Assembly: GCA_000482145.1 (NCBI GenBank)
Contig: AUXH01000265.1
Location: forward strand, 1-25,192
From: Strigomonas culicis
Lineage: Eukaryota > Euglenozoa > Kinetoplastea > Trypanosomatida > Trypanosomatidae
DNA length: 25,192 bases
Direction: 5' to 3'
Below, one piece after another: positions 7,621 through 15,905 of this stretch (its first letter is position 1; the number at the start of each line of letters is the position of its first letter). The translations under genes and the position numbers were made by a program. The notes below the pieces were generated by a model. That model did no database searches. It was not told the DNA's origin and was given only the letters and a program-made list of their open reading frames with translations.

Positions 7621-9477
7621 TCACAGCTCCCACTCGGCGAGGTGGCGGCACTGCGCTGCGGTGACGAAGCCCCTGTCGCTCTCGCTACACAGCAGCAGCT
7701 GCGGGCAGCCAAGGCAGGGCAGCCCCACCGCCGGCAGGTACCGCCACGACGGGAGCTCCGCCGCGATGGGCGCCGGCTGCCAGCGCGCCGCCGCGGCCAG
7801 ACCCGCGAAGAGCTGACCCACCGCCGGCGCGGGGTGCGCCGCCAGCTGCGCCGACACAAAGGGCGCCGCCACCGGTGCGGCCGGCGACGGCGCGGCCGCG
7901 AAGAAGGACGAGAGCAGCGCCGCCTCCGCGCGGGCGCGCGCGGCCGGGTCCTGGTGGTACGACGGCCAGCGCCGCACCGTGCCGGGCGCCTCCTTCTCCA
8001 CGCGGCGCCGCTTCGCCTCCGCGGCGTCCAGCGGTGCCGGCGCGGGCCGCTTGCCGCTGCGCTCCTCCGCGTCGGCCGGCAGCGGCCCCGGCGGCTCGAC
8101 CGGCTGCGCCGTGAAGTGGCGCATGATGTTGTGCTCGCGCGGCGCAACGTGGTACGCGAGCGCCGCGTCCGCCTCGCGCATGTCGGCCGGGCCGGCCGGC
8201 GCCACCTCGCGGTACGCCAGCACACCGTCGAGGTACAGCGAGTGGATCAGGATGAGCGCGTCGCGCCGCGACAGCCGTCCCTGCTGCTGCGAGACGGCAG
8301 CGGGGCGGCCAAACGCCACCGCCGGCGGCGGCGACGCGGTCGGCCCCGCGCCGGCGCCGGCGCTGCTGCCGCGGCTCACAGTGCGCGAGAGCGAGTGCCG
8401 CGCCACAGGCGACGTGATCATCACCTCCGCGCTGTCCGACGCCGGCGGCGGCGCAGGGTGGTGCGCCGGCCGCGTGCTGCGCTGCGCCTGCAGACGGTGC
8501 TCCGTGTCATCAAAACTAAAGTCGCTGTCGCCCCTGCCCTCCGCGGGCGGCGGCGCCGCGCCGCCATGGCCGTCCTCGTCCACCGGCTCGCCGCGCACGA
8601 ACTGCAGCAGCTGCCGCTGCGTCACCGACCCGCGCAGTGACACGAAGCCGACCATGCGCCGGCGCACCTCGTCGATGAAGCCGATGTCCAGATGGTCGTC
8701 CGCGGCCGCGCTCGCCGTCGCCGGGTAGTAGGTGGTGGGGGCCGCGCCGCCGCCGCCCACCGCCGCCCCCCGCGCGGCGCTAGGTGTGCTGGCCGGCCGC
8801 TGGCTCGCCGACGCGGAGGCCGCGGGCCTGCCGCCGGTCGGCAGCGCGGGGACGGGCGGCGCCGCGTGGAGGGAGGTGACGGGCCGCGCGCCAACCGGCG
8901 GCTCGGCGCCGGCGGCCCCGGCCGCGCCAACGCTCGCGTTGGGCTGCAGGCGGCTCTGGTAGAAGCTGCCGCCGGTCACCTGGGCGGACGGCGTGAGGTG
9001 GAAAAGCAGGTAGATTTTCTTGGCGCGGTTCTCGAAGCTGCGCTGCTCCTTGATGAACTTATCGTTCAGCAGCAGCTGCAGCGATTTGCTCAGCTCCACG
9101 CGCGGCAGCCGCAGCCGCTGCAGCAGCTGGCTGTGGTCGATGCCGCTCGTACCGCTGCTGCGCACCGCGTCCAGCACTAGCGCGGCGGACTCCGGCAAAT
9201 TATTCGCGAGGCTGAGGTAAAGCGGCGCCGCGCCGCCGGCGGCGGTGGCGGTGGCGCTGGTGGTCGGCGCGCCGCCGCGCAGCAGCGTCACGCGGCGGCT
9301 CTCCAACAGTCCACGGAGCGCGGCCGAGACATCACGCGTATCCACGCCGGACAGCGTCGCTTGGATGCGGTCAAACAGCACGACCTCCTCCTTGAACGAG
9401 GAGAGCGTGGAGAGGATTTGCTGCTGGATATCCGCGATCGTCGTCGGCAGCGCCGACGAGGGTGAAGAGCTGGTCAT
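7621..9477 (-). CDS. RPC6: RNA polymerase III subunit RPC6 (RPC34/RPC39 family)
   Basis: The protein is 618 residues from the ATG at 9477; the open frame continues nine codons upstream without another ATG. It would be a subunit of the Pol III RPC82-RPC34-RPC31 subcomplex, which acts in promoter opening for tRNA, 5S and small RNA genes in the nucleus. Tandem winged helices fill the N-terminal 170 residues and end in the family signature KKIYLLFHL followed by VTGGSFYQ near 168-176. A third winged-helix-like segment (RRDALILIHSLYLDGVLAYR) lies near residue 410. The C-terminus carries Cys588, Cys591, Cys597 and Cys610 followed by AEWEL. This matches the human RPC39 C-terminal cysteine pattern that binds a 4Fe-4S cluster. 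It is about twice the usual length (human about 316) because of Ala/Pro/Gly-rich inserts around 178-260, 305-390 and 450-580. A strong splice acceptor 20 bases upstream supports this start. Confidence 0.85.
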   Translation of the reverse strand: MTSSSPSSALPTTIADIQQQILSTLSSFKEEVVLFDRIQATLSGVDTRDVSAALRGLLESRRVTLLRGGAPTTSATATAAGGAAPLYLSLANNLPESAALVLDAVRSSGTSGIDHSQLLQRLRLPRVELSKSLQLLLNDKFIKEQRSFENRAKKIYLLFHLTPSAQVTGGSFYQSRLQPNASVGAAGAAGAEPPVGARPVTSLHAAPPVPALPTGGRPAASASASQRPASTPSAARGAAVGGGGAAPTTYYPATASAAADDHLDIGFIDEVRRRMVGFVSLRGSVTQRQLLQFVRGEPVDEDGHGGAAPPPAEGRGDSDFSFDDTEHRLQAQRSTRPAHHPAPPPASDSAEVMITSPVARHSLSRTVSRGSSAGAGAGPTASPPPAVAFGRPAAVSQQQGRLSRRDALILIHSLYLDGVLAYREVAPAGPADMREADAALAYHVAPREHNIMRHFTAQPVEPPGPLPADAEERSGKRPAPAPLDAAEAKRRRVEKEAPGTVRRWPSYHQDPAARARAEAALLSSFFAAAPSPAAPVAAPFVSAQLAAHPAPAVGQLFAGLAAAARWQPAPIAAELPSWRYLPAVGLPCLGCPQLLLCSESDRGFVTAAQCRHLAEWEL

Positions 9478-9497
9478 GTTTCCTTGCGAACGGTGTA

Positions 9498-9546
9498 CTA
9501 ACAAAAAGAAGAGGGAGTGGAAAAAAGAAAGAAAGAGAAATAAGAT
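9498..9546 (-). promoter_or_regulatory. trans-splice acceptor for the RPC6 mRNA
   Basis: A long C/T-rich tract on the minus strand ends in an AG at 9499-9498, giving a 20-base leader before the ATG at 9477. The site lies inside the upstream non-ATG extension of the frame, which therefore would not be translated. Confidence 0.8.
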
Positions 9547-9638
9547 TTTCCTTCCTTGTTTTTGAAGAGGGAAAATAAAAAATGTGTGAAGTATTTTTTT
9601 TGTTATTGTTAGTTAGTTTGATTGCTTATGAGTTTTTT

Positions 9639-9657
9639 GTGTGTGTGTGTGTGTGTG
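9639..9657. repeat. (GT)n microsatellite
   Basis: A GT run of nine to ten units lies in the AT-rich spacer about 160 bases upstream of the RPC6 start on the coding strand. Confidence 0.9.
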
Positions 9658-9912
9658 AAGGCTTAAGTGTATTAATTTTGTACAGCTATCAGTAAAAAAA
9701 AAAGGAGAGTTGAGAGAAGGAGAGTGGAACACATTACAGAGTGAAAACACACCAATCTCTGAACGGACGCCATTTTCATTTAATACAAGCATTTCAATTA
9801 TGAACAATATATATGTCTTCACCATCCATATTGTGTGTGTTTTGATGTGTTTTTTATGTGCAAGAACAGTATTATCATGAATAATAAGTTATCTTGTTTT
9901 TTTTTAATTCTG

Positions 9913-9936
9913 GTTTGTTTGTTTGTTTGTTTGTTT
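9913..9936. repeat. (GTTT)n tetranucleotide repeat
   Basis: About six tandem GTTT units occur here. A related GTTT repeat occurs at 15515-15549 in another spacer. Confidence 0.85.
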
Positions 9937-10805
9937 TTAATTTCTTAAGGTGACCTGTCATTTTGATTTTCTCCTTTCGATACGAAGAAAGGGAAAAGAA
10001 AGGGGGAAAAAAGTATATAATTCCTCCATGATAATAATGGCAAAGACAGTAACATACGTGAACACCAAAAATCAACGTGCGCCCACCAAATAGGCATAAA
10101 AGCCAGAAAAAACGAGTGAATACAGAACGAAAAGGTGAAACACTGTTCTAACATATCGCTGACAACTGTGGCAACAACAGTGGAAACGAAGAAAAAGAGT
10201 AAACTAGCTGTGAATTACAAGAACAAAAAAAGAAAAAAGAGGGGCGAGTTACATGAATGCGAGAATATACAACAACTATGATATGTTTTCTCTTTTTTTT
10301 TAATGGACTTCGATCATTGGTTTTCGTTTTTTTTTTCTATTATCATCTTCGCTTTACCTCCCCTCTTCTAATCGATAGTTTTGGTCCAAATGTATATAAA
10401 TTTATTTATACGTACACTACGCATGAAGGAAAAGAAAAAAAATGATAATCTGCTTTATAGAAACCTTTTTTTTTTCATCCTTTTTCGATTTCTTTGTTCG
10501 TCTTACGATGCACGGATGGTATCCCACCACCGCTCTTCTCATAGATATCATTCTCTTTCTCTTCAGTATACCGTTAATACGATGGGAAAGAAGGAAAAAA
10601 AAAAGCAACACAAGGAACTACAACATCTCACCAAAGAATAAACAGATTCTGAAAGAGAAATGTAAACGAAAGAAAAAAGGCCAAACAGAAATCTGAGCGT
10701 GTGCAAAAATAAAAAAAAAGAGGAGATGCGAAGCACGACGACCATGTCGCTCCCACAATTCTTCTATCTCTTCTCTCTCTTCTCTCTGTCTCTCTGCCTC
10801 TCTAG

Positions 10806-13001
10806 TTACTTGAGCTTATTGCCCCCCAGCACCTCGAACAACATGTCCGCTGTCTTCACGAGGCAGTGCGAGAACTCGGCCAGGTCCGTCGCGGGGCTGT
10901 TGGTGAAGGCGGTGATGGAGACACGGATCTGCTCCGCGTCGAGCACGTAGCCGACACCATAGCCGTTCTCGCGCGCGGGCCCGACCGTGTAGTGCTGCAG
11001 CCACGGCTGCGCGAAGTGGCTCGTGTGAAGCAAGAAGCGCTCCGTCAGTGCGTAGAGCGGGTCCTGGAAGAAGTCTAGCGCGACCGCGTCGCCGGCGTTC
11101 GTCGCCGTGTGCTGCAGCGCCTCCAGGTGGCGGTGGATGCCGCCGCCGGCGAGCGCCTCGTGGTACAGGTTGCGGTGCTGCTGCATCGCCGCAACGGCGA
11201 GCCGCGCGAGTTCCTCCTGCTCCGTCGCGGAGAGCGTCGCGGCCGCCACGACCTCGAGCGGCGGCTGCGCGGCCGCCGCCGCGGCCTCGCGCTGCTCCGC
11301 GAGCTGCAGCTCCTTCTTGCGAAGGAGGTCGAGCCGCTTAACCAGCTGGGCGACGGCCGGCGACGCGCAGCGCACGAGCTCCGTCTGGCCGTGGAAGAAG
11401 AACGGCAGCCCGCACAGCTGCGAGGTCGCGCTGAGCCGGTCGCGCAGCTGCGCGTGGGCGACCTGCAGGCACACCTCCATGAAGGCCCCGGACGACAGCA
11501 GCGTGTGGCTCGTCGGCGTCGCCAGCCCCGCCTGGTGCAGCGCGTTCAGCGCCTGCAGGTGGCGGTGGCCGAAGGGCAGCTGGATGCTGTGGACCTCCAT
11601 GTTGCCCACAATCGCCTTCGCCTCTGTGCGCGCGTTGCGGATGTGCGTCGCGAAGGACTTGCCGAAGGTGATCTCGAGCGGCCGCGTGTAGTGCGTCACG
11701 TCCGCGCGCGCCGCCTCGTCCGCGGCCGGCGGCGGCGCGGCACCCTCCTGCACCTGCCGCAGCACGTCGTCGATCCAGCGTGCCCACTGTACGCGGTCGC
11801 CGCGCGACGACTCGAAGTTGAACGCGACGCGGCCGTCGGCCGACACGATGAGCTGGTGCTTGTCGTACCAGCGGTTCTCCATCTCCTCCACGCCGCCGTG
11901 CATCGCGCTTGCCTCGGCGAACTTCTCGTGGCCCCCCCAGCTGCGGCTGTCTAGGCACACCACGAGCATCGCCTCGTGGATGAGCTGCAGCGTTGCCGCG
12001 TTGGAGGGCGCGCCGCCCTCCAACGCCGCGCCCTCGCCCACGAGCTCCTGGTACGCCTTCGCCCACAAGGTGCGGTTCGCGGCCGTCAGCACGCTCACGG
12101 GTGACGGGTTGTCCGAGTCGGGGGTGATGGAGAGGATGTACTCGAACCCGCGCTGGATGTCTTCCTTCGCGAGCGCGGTGAGGCCCTGCGCGTCGCCGGT
12201 CGGGTTCGGCTGGAACACGTCCAGCAGATAGGGGTACCCGTCGTGCAGCACCACGACGTGGCGCAGCCGCTCCGCCGGGGTCACGTGCTGCGCGTCGCGC
12301 GTCGGGGCGGGGATGCGGCTGCGGCCGAACTCCGTCGCGAGGGGCGAGAGGTCGTAGAAGCGATCCGTGGCCGGCGCGGACAGGTGCTGGCGGTTGTGCT
12401 CAATGACGGTGTCGAAGGAGAGGGCCGCCGCGCCCGGCTCGACCGCCAGCAGCCTATCGCTCGCGGGGAGGCCGGTGCGCGCGACGTTCTGCACCCACGT
12501 CGCGATGCTGTGCGTCAGCTCGGCCGCCACTGCCGCCTGCAGCTTCACCCGCGCAGCGGAGGTCTGCCTCGCGGCGCCGTCAGCCTCCTGGCCGGGCGGG
12601 GGCGCCGCCTCGGCCGCGGCCGTGAGCGCCGCCAGGTGCGGCATGTACATCCCTGCGCGTTTCAGGATGAAGCACGAGTTCATGTGGACGTCCAGCGGCG
12701 CCCGCGACGTGTCGATCGACTCGTCGATCAGGTCCTCGACGTAGCTATGGGGGTAGCCGCCGTCCGCGGCGCTGCGCGCCTCCTTGTCCGCTAGAGCCTT
12801 CTGCAGCGCGGCGGCCGAGCCGGCCTGGAAGCTCTCGAGCTTCGAGAGGTGCGTGTTCACGGCCGCCTCGTCGTGCACGCTGCCGCGGAGTGCGAGCAGG
12901 TTTTGGCGGTAGCGCGTGAGTGTGGCCTCGAGCGGCGGTAGCGGGCGCCGCGGCAGCCGCAGCACATTCTTCGAGAGCTCTTTGAGATCAAAGCGACGCA
13001 T
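10806..13001 (-). CDS. carnitine/choline acyltransferase-family protein lacking the catalytic His
   Basis: The 731-residue frame runs from ATG to TAA. Family members transfer acyl groups between CoA and carnitine in mitochondria or peroxisomes. Family features in order: the N-terminal LPRRPLPPLEATLTRY (about 17-32), LDVHMNSCFIL near 105, the NRWYDK segment near 375, GQTELVR (Gln539, Thr540), IHRHLEAL, and the C-terminal HTS followed by GPARENGYGVGYV. The active-site Glu-His dipeptide is absent: the DNA reads NFE-SSRGD, so Ser398 replaces the catalytic His. The usual Arg of GRTE is Gln539, the Tyr of the TYES segment is not present, and the STS motif is His659-Thr-Ser. It is longer than CrAT (about 620) and closer to a CPT2-like length. 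It may be a pseudoenzyme or have altered chemistry. No obvious mitochondrial presequence is seen, although the N-terminus MRRFDLKELSKN is basic. Confidence 0.85.
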   Translation of the reverse strand: MRRFDLKELSKNVLRLPRRPLPPLEATLTRYRQNLLALRGSVHDEAAVNTHLSKLESFQAGSAAALQKALADKEARSAADGGYPHSYVEDLIDESIDTSRAPLDVHMNSCFILKRAGMYMPHLAALTAAAEAAPPPGQEADGAARQTSAARVKLQAAVAAELTHSIATWVQNVARTGLPASDRLLAVEPGAAALSFDTVIEHNRQHLSAPATDRFYDLSPLATEFGRSRIPAPTRDAQHVTPAERLRHVVVLHDGYPYLLDVFQPNPTGDAQGLTALAKEDIQRGFEYILSITPDSDNPSPVSVLTAANRTLWAKAYQELVGEGAALEGGAPSNAATLQLIHEAMLVVCLDSRSWGGHEKFAEASAMHGGVEEMENRWYDKHQLIVSADGRVAFNFESSRGDRVQWARWIDDVLRQVQEGAAPPPAADEAARADVTHYTRPLEITFGKSFATHIRNARTEAKAIVGNMEVHSIQLPFGHRHLQALNALHQAGLATPTSHTLLSSGAFMEVCLQVAHAQLRDRLSATSQLCGLPFFFHGQTELVRCASPAVAQLVKRLDLLRKKELQLAEQREAAAAAAQPPLEVVAAATLSATEQEELARLAVAAMQQHRNLYHEALAGGGIHRHLEALQHTATNAGDAVALDFFQDPLYALTERFLLHTSHFAQPWLQHYTVGPARENGYGVGYVLDAEQIRVSITAFTNSPATDLAEFSHCLVKTADMLFEVLGGNKLK

Positions 13002-13971
13002 GGTGAACGGAAACGAATTCAGTCAACAAAAGAGAGAGAGGGGGGTAAGACGCTGGCTATTGTATGATTTAGAAAATAAAGAAAAGAAAAACGTGTTTGT
13101 GGTGTGTGAATAAACGAAAAGAACTACTTCTGCTCTATCGAAAATAAAAAAGAGTGTATACTTATGTGCTTTGTTATTATTAGTAGTAGTATTATGATTT
13201 ACCTTTAGTATGAAGAGTTATAATGGTTAGTATTGGTTCCGATAATGATAAGTATAGCTACAACAGCGGTGTAGCGTATTACTAATCGCAATATGAAGTG
13301 CTTTTTTCCTTTTTTTTCTTTTCGTTTATAATTTGTGTTCAAATAATAAACCGATAAAATAATTAGATGTTAATTAATACTTTTTTTTGTTCTTTTTTTT
13401 GTAAGTTGAGGTGAAGAAAGAAAGACAGAAAGAGAGAGAAATGGAGAAAAGAAAAGGCACATTTGAAGTTCTTTTTTTTTTCGTTTTCATAGATACACAG
13501 AAATAATCATAAAAGTACAAATAGACCGGTTATCTTCTGTCAGAAACAAATCTTCTGGATGGCTTAATATAAACGTATTATTAATTATATAAAAACATAT
13601 ATAACTAAAGGAAAAAAAAACAATTAGCTTTATTATTACTGTGTGGTCAAACAGAGTTTTTTGTTGTTGATGTTGCTTTGCGTTATGAGATCCACAATCT
13701 TCTCTTTTTTTTTAAGGTACATTACTTGTTTTCTTTTTCTGTTCTTGAAAAGAAGAGAGTAAGAGAAAGCAAGAAAAAAAAAAGCGGTCTGACGTACAAA
13801 ATGCCTTGAGAACACAACAAAGGAAAGGTGAAACAAAAACAATTCAAAACGGTACAAATAAAATGAATAAAAAAACAGCTACAAAAACAACCATACATAT
13901 TTAAGAGTAAAGAAGCATGTATCAATATGTGTAGAGACCACGAGCGATAAGAAGACGGGGGTGGAGATACG
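13002..13971. other. intergenic region between the bc1 chaperone-like and acyltransferase genes
   Basis: This AT-rich spacer holds the UTRs of the two flanking genes. Plus-strand A/G-rich blocks at 13410-13460 and 13750-13860 are pyrimidine tracts on the coding strand. Open frames such as 13636-13857 give low-complexity peptides. No RNA gene was seen. Confidence 0.65.
13053..13100 (-). promoter_or_regulatory. trans-splice acceptor for the acyltransferase-like mRNA
   Basis: On the minus strand a T/C-rich tract (about 13096-13066) is followed by two nearby AGs, at 13058-13057 and 13054-13053. They give leaders of 55 or 51 bases. No AG lies between them and the ATG at 13001, and a further CT-rich run sits inside the leader. 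Confidence 0.65.
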
Positions 13972-15039
13972 CTAACTGCTGCCATCGCTCTCGTTCTCCG
14001 CGTGTTCGCCGACCGTCCATCCCTTGATCACCTCGTCGTACTGCACGGCGTTGTACTTCTCGAACACCATCGGGTCGGTGGGGCTCAGGAAGTTGAAGTT
14101 GCCCTTCGCAAAGTCCGCGTCGGCGATGCGGTCGAACAGCGCGGTGTGGAAGCGTATGTAGTGCACGAGTGTATAGTAGGTGAACATGGGCACGTCCTCC
14201 GGCCGTGGCAGAGGGCAGAACTTCATGAGGAAGCCCAACAGCATGAGGTCCGCGCCGGCGCCGTCGTGGAGCAGCGCCTCCTCGAAGTTGACCGCCGTCA
14301 CGTAGTACATGTCGCGGATGTAGAACTTAATCTTGTTCAGCGGCGGGCGGCCCATGATGTCTTCCGACGTGCTGGCCCAGCTGTCGAACATGGTCATGAG
14401 CAGCTCCTCCAGCACCTCGCGGCGGCGCGCGAAGGACTCGATGGGGATGCTCGTGGCGCGGCGGCTGATCATGTGGAGGTGCAGGACGTACAGCCAATAG
14501 GTGAGGTCCATCTCTGCGTACTGCAGATCGAACAGCTGCTTCCACTCGGGAAGCGAGATGTGGTGGCAAAGGTGGCCGGAGACGAACTCGCTGACCGCGC
14601 GCACCTGCCCGCCCATCGTCAGCCACTGCGGCCGCTCGCCCTCATACACGGCCAGCGAGTTCGGGTCGCGCACGTCGATGCCCTTGTACATCTCCTGCGT
14701 CTCCGCGACCAGCTGGTGCAGCAGCTCCTCCGCCGGCGCCACGTCCGTCGTCGCGCGTGGGGTCAGGAAGCGGTCTGGCAGCGGCTGCAGAAACTTCTCC
14801 CGCGCGATGGACTGGAACTCGGGGCCGAGCTGCCCCGCCCACGCCGCGCCCGTCATCCACGCCGTCGACGCGTTCGTGACGACGCTGCCGGGCGGCGACG
14901 GCGGCGCACTACTACTGTCGCTACTGCCCCCTGCCGGGGTGGAACTAGGAGAAGAAGAAGGACTAGCAACAGTGGCGGCGGCGGCGGCTGGCGTCGGGAC
15001 CTTGCCGGCACAGCGGCGGAGAATACTACGCGCCAACAT
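13972..15039 (-). CDS. putative mitochondrial bc1-complex assembly chaperone, CBP3/UQCC1 family
   Basis: The 355-residue frame runs from ATG to TAG. The start MLARSILRRCAGK is a typical short basic mitochondrial presequence, followed by an Ala/Ser/Pro-rich linker to about residue 65. The body is about 290 residues without low complexity. It contains the family-like segment YWLYVLHLHMISRR near 180-195, a conserved-looking IRDMYYV, and then LLHDGAGADLMLLGFLMKF with a downstream YYTLVHYIRF helix. The order and spacing match the ubiquinol-cytochrome c chaperone domain, whose members (yeast Cbp3, human UQCC1) bind newly made cytochrome b and help assemble complex III. The similarity is recognised by eye and is moderate. 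The trans-splice AG lies only three bases before the ATG, which makes this start secure. The alternative is an unrelated kinetoplastid-specific mitochondrial protein. Confidence 0.65.
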   Translation of the reverse strand: MLARSILRRCAGKVPTPAAAAATVASPSSSPSSTPAGGSSDSSSAPPSPPGSVVTNASTAWMTGAAWAGQLGPEFQSIAREKFLQPLPDRFLTPRATTDVAPAEELLHQLVAETQEMYKGIDVRDPNSLAVYEGERPQWLTMGGQVRAVSEFVSGHLCHHISLPEWKQLFDLQYAEMDLTYWLYVLHLHMISRRATSIPIESFARRREVLEELLMTMFDSWASTSEDIMGRPPLNKIKFYIRDMYYVTAVNFEEALLHDGAGADLMLLGFLMKFCPLPRPEDVPMFTYYTLVHYIRFHTALFDRIADADFAKGNFNFLSPTDPMVFEKYNAVQYDEVIKGWTVGEHAENESDGSS

Positions 15040-15042
15040 GAG

Positions 15043-15076
15043 CTATGAAGTGAGGGATAGAGAGAGAGAGAAGTAA
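15043..15076 (-). promoter_or_regulatory. trans-splice acceptor for the bc1 chaperone-like mRNA
   Basis: A TC-repeat pyrimidine tract on the minus strand ends in CATAG, with the AG at 15044-15043. The leader before the ATG at 15039 would be three bases plus the spliced leader. Confidence 0.75.
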
Positions 15077-15514
15077 TACCCTTCTGGTAGACTCTTAGCG
15101 TGCTATCCCTTCGATGGTGTTTTTGTCTTTTGTTTTTTGTTTTTTTTGTTTTTTTCCTTTTGAGCAATTATAATGGTCGCTATTATTTATGGAGAGTGTT
15201 AAGGATTTGGTAAGTTCTTGTTATCGCAAAACTAAAACAGTTTTTAGAAAAAATATTAGATCTGTGAAAGAGAGAAAAATGTGTGTATGTGCGTGCGTGT
15301 ATGCGTTTGCAAGACACAAAACAAAACACAAAAATAATAACAACTAAAAAAAAGGACTTGCGGTATCCGTCCCAGTAGTTGATTCTATCTAAAAGGAAGA
15401 GAAGAAGAAGAAAAAGAGGAGTGTCACATACAGAAACAACTTGTTGTATTGGCCGTTGCCGCATCCATGAAGCTGCTGAAGGAAAAAAAAAAGACGACCG
15501 ATGTTGTCGTTGCT

Positions 15515-15549
15515 GTTTGTTTGTTTGTTTTTTGTTTGTTTGTTTGTTT
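15515..15549. repeat. (GTTT)n tetranucleotide repeat
   Basis: About eight GTTT units with one longer T run interrupting them. Confidence 0.85.
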
Positions 15550-15772
15550 CTACTTCCACAATCAGACAACCAATACCACCAATGAATCAACACAAAAAAT
15601 AATCTGAACTGTATGGATTGCAACCACTCATAAGGAAAAAAAAGCAAAAATAAAAGAAGAGGGAAGGAATAATAAAAAGAAAAGAAAAAAAGAAAGAGAA
15701 CGGGACGCCAACAAAAATAATAAGAATGTAACTTTCTATTAAAAGAAAAAAAAACTTGTTGTTCCTCTCCCA

Positions 15773-15797
15773 TCTCTCTCTCTCTCTCTCTCTCTCT
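15773..15797. repeat. (TC)n microsatellite
   Basis: About twelve TC units lie about 110 bases downstream of the DSS1-like stop codon, in its probable 3'UTR. On the coding strand it is a GA repeat. Confidence 0.9.
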
Positions 15798-15905
15798 GTC
15801 TGGTATTCTCCTTCCCTTATGTCTTTCTATATATATATGCTCTCTCTTTTCTTATTGCGATGACTATTTCTTGTTTGTTCGTTTGTTTGTTTTAGTTGTC
15901 CCGCC

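Larger units (their letters stand above)
9478..10805. other. intergenic region between the carnitine acyltransferase-like gene and RPC6
   Basis: This AT-rich spacer contains the acyltransferase 3'UTR and the RPC6 splice region. It holds a GT microsatellite (9639-9657), a GTTT tetranucleotide repeat (9913-9936), a TC-rich block next to the acyltransferase stop (about 10765-10803), and many A/T homopolymers. Small open frames on either strand give only low-complexity peptides. No RNA gene was recognised. Confidence 0.65.
15040..15905. other. intergenic region between the DSS1-like and bc1 chaperone-like genes
   Basis: This AT-rich spacer has a GTTT repeat (15515-15549) and a TC microsatellite (15773-15797). 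An ATG-started frame of 196 codons (15773-15183, minus) lies here. Its product is Phe/Leu/Lys/Gln low complexity generated by T-rich and repeat sequence, and its composition is unlike every real gene in the window, so it is not called. No RNA gene was seen. Confidence 0.6.

Noticed and set aside
7478..9504. Extension of RPC6 to 9504
   Set aside because: The extra nine codons begin with TTG, not ATG, and contain the splice acceptor AG, so they should be outside the mature coding region.
9639..9657. GT, GA, TC, TA and GTTT repeats as possible replication origins or strand-switch signals
   Set aside because: All genes stay on one strand across them and no other origin-like structure is visible. 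They look like ordinary spacer microsatellites.
15183..15773. A 196-codon ATG-started minus-strand frame in the AT-rich spacer
   Set aside because: The product is Phe/Leu/Lys/Gln low complexity derived from T-rich tracts and the GTTT repeat. Pyrimidine-rich sequence contains few stops, and its composition is unlike the confirmed genes.
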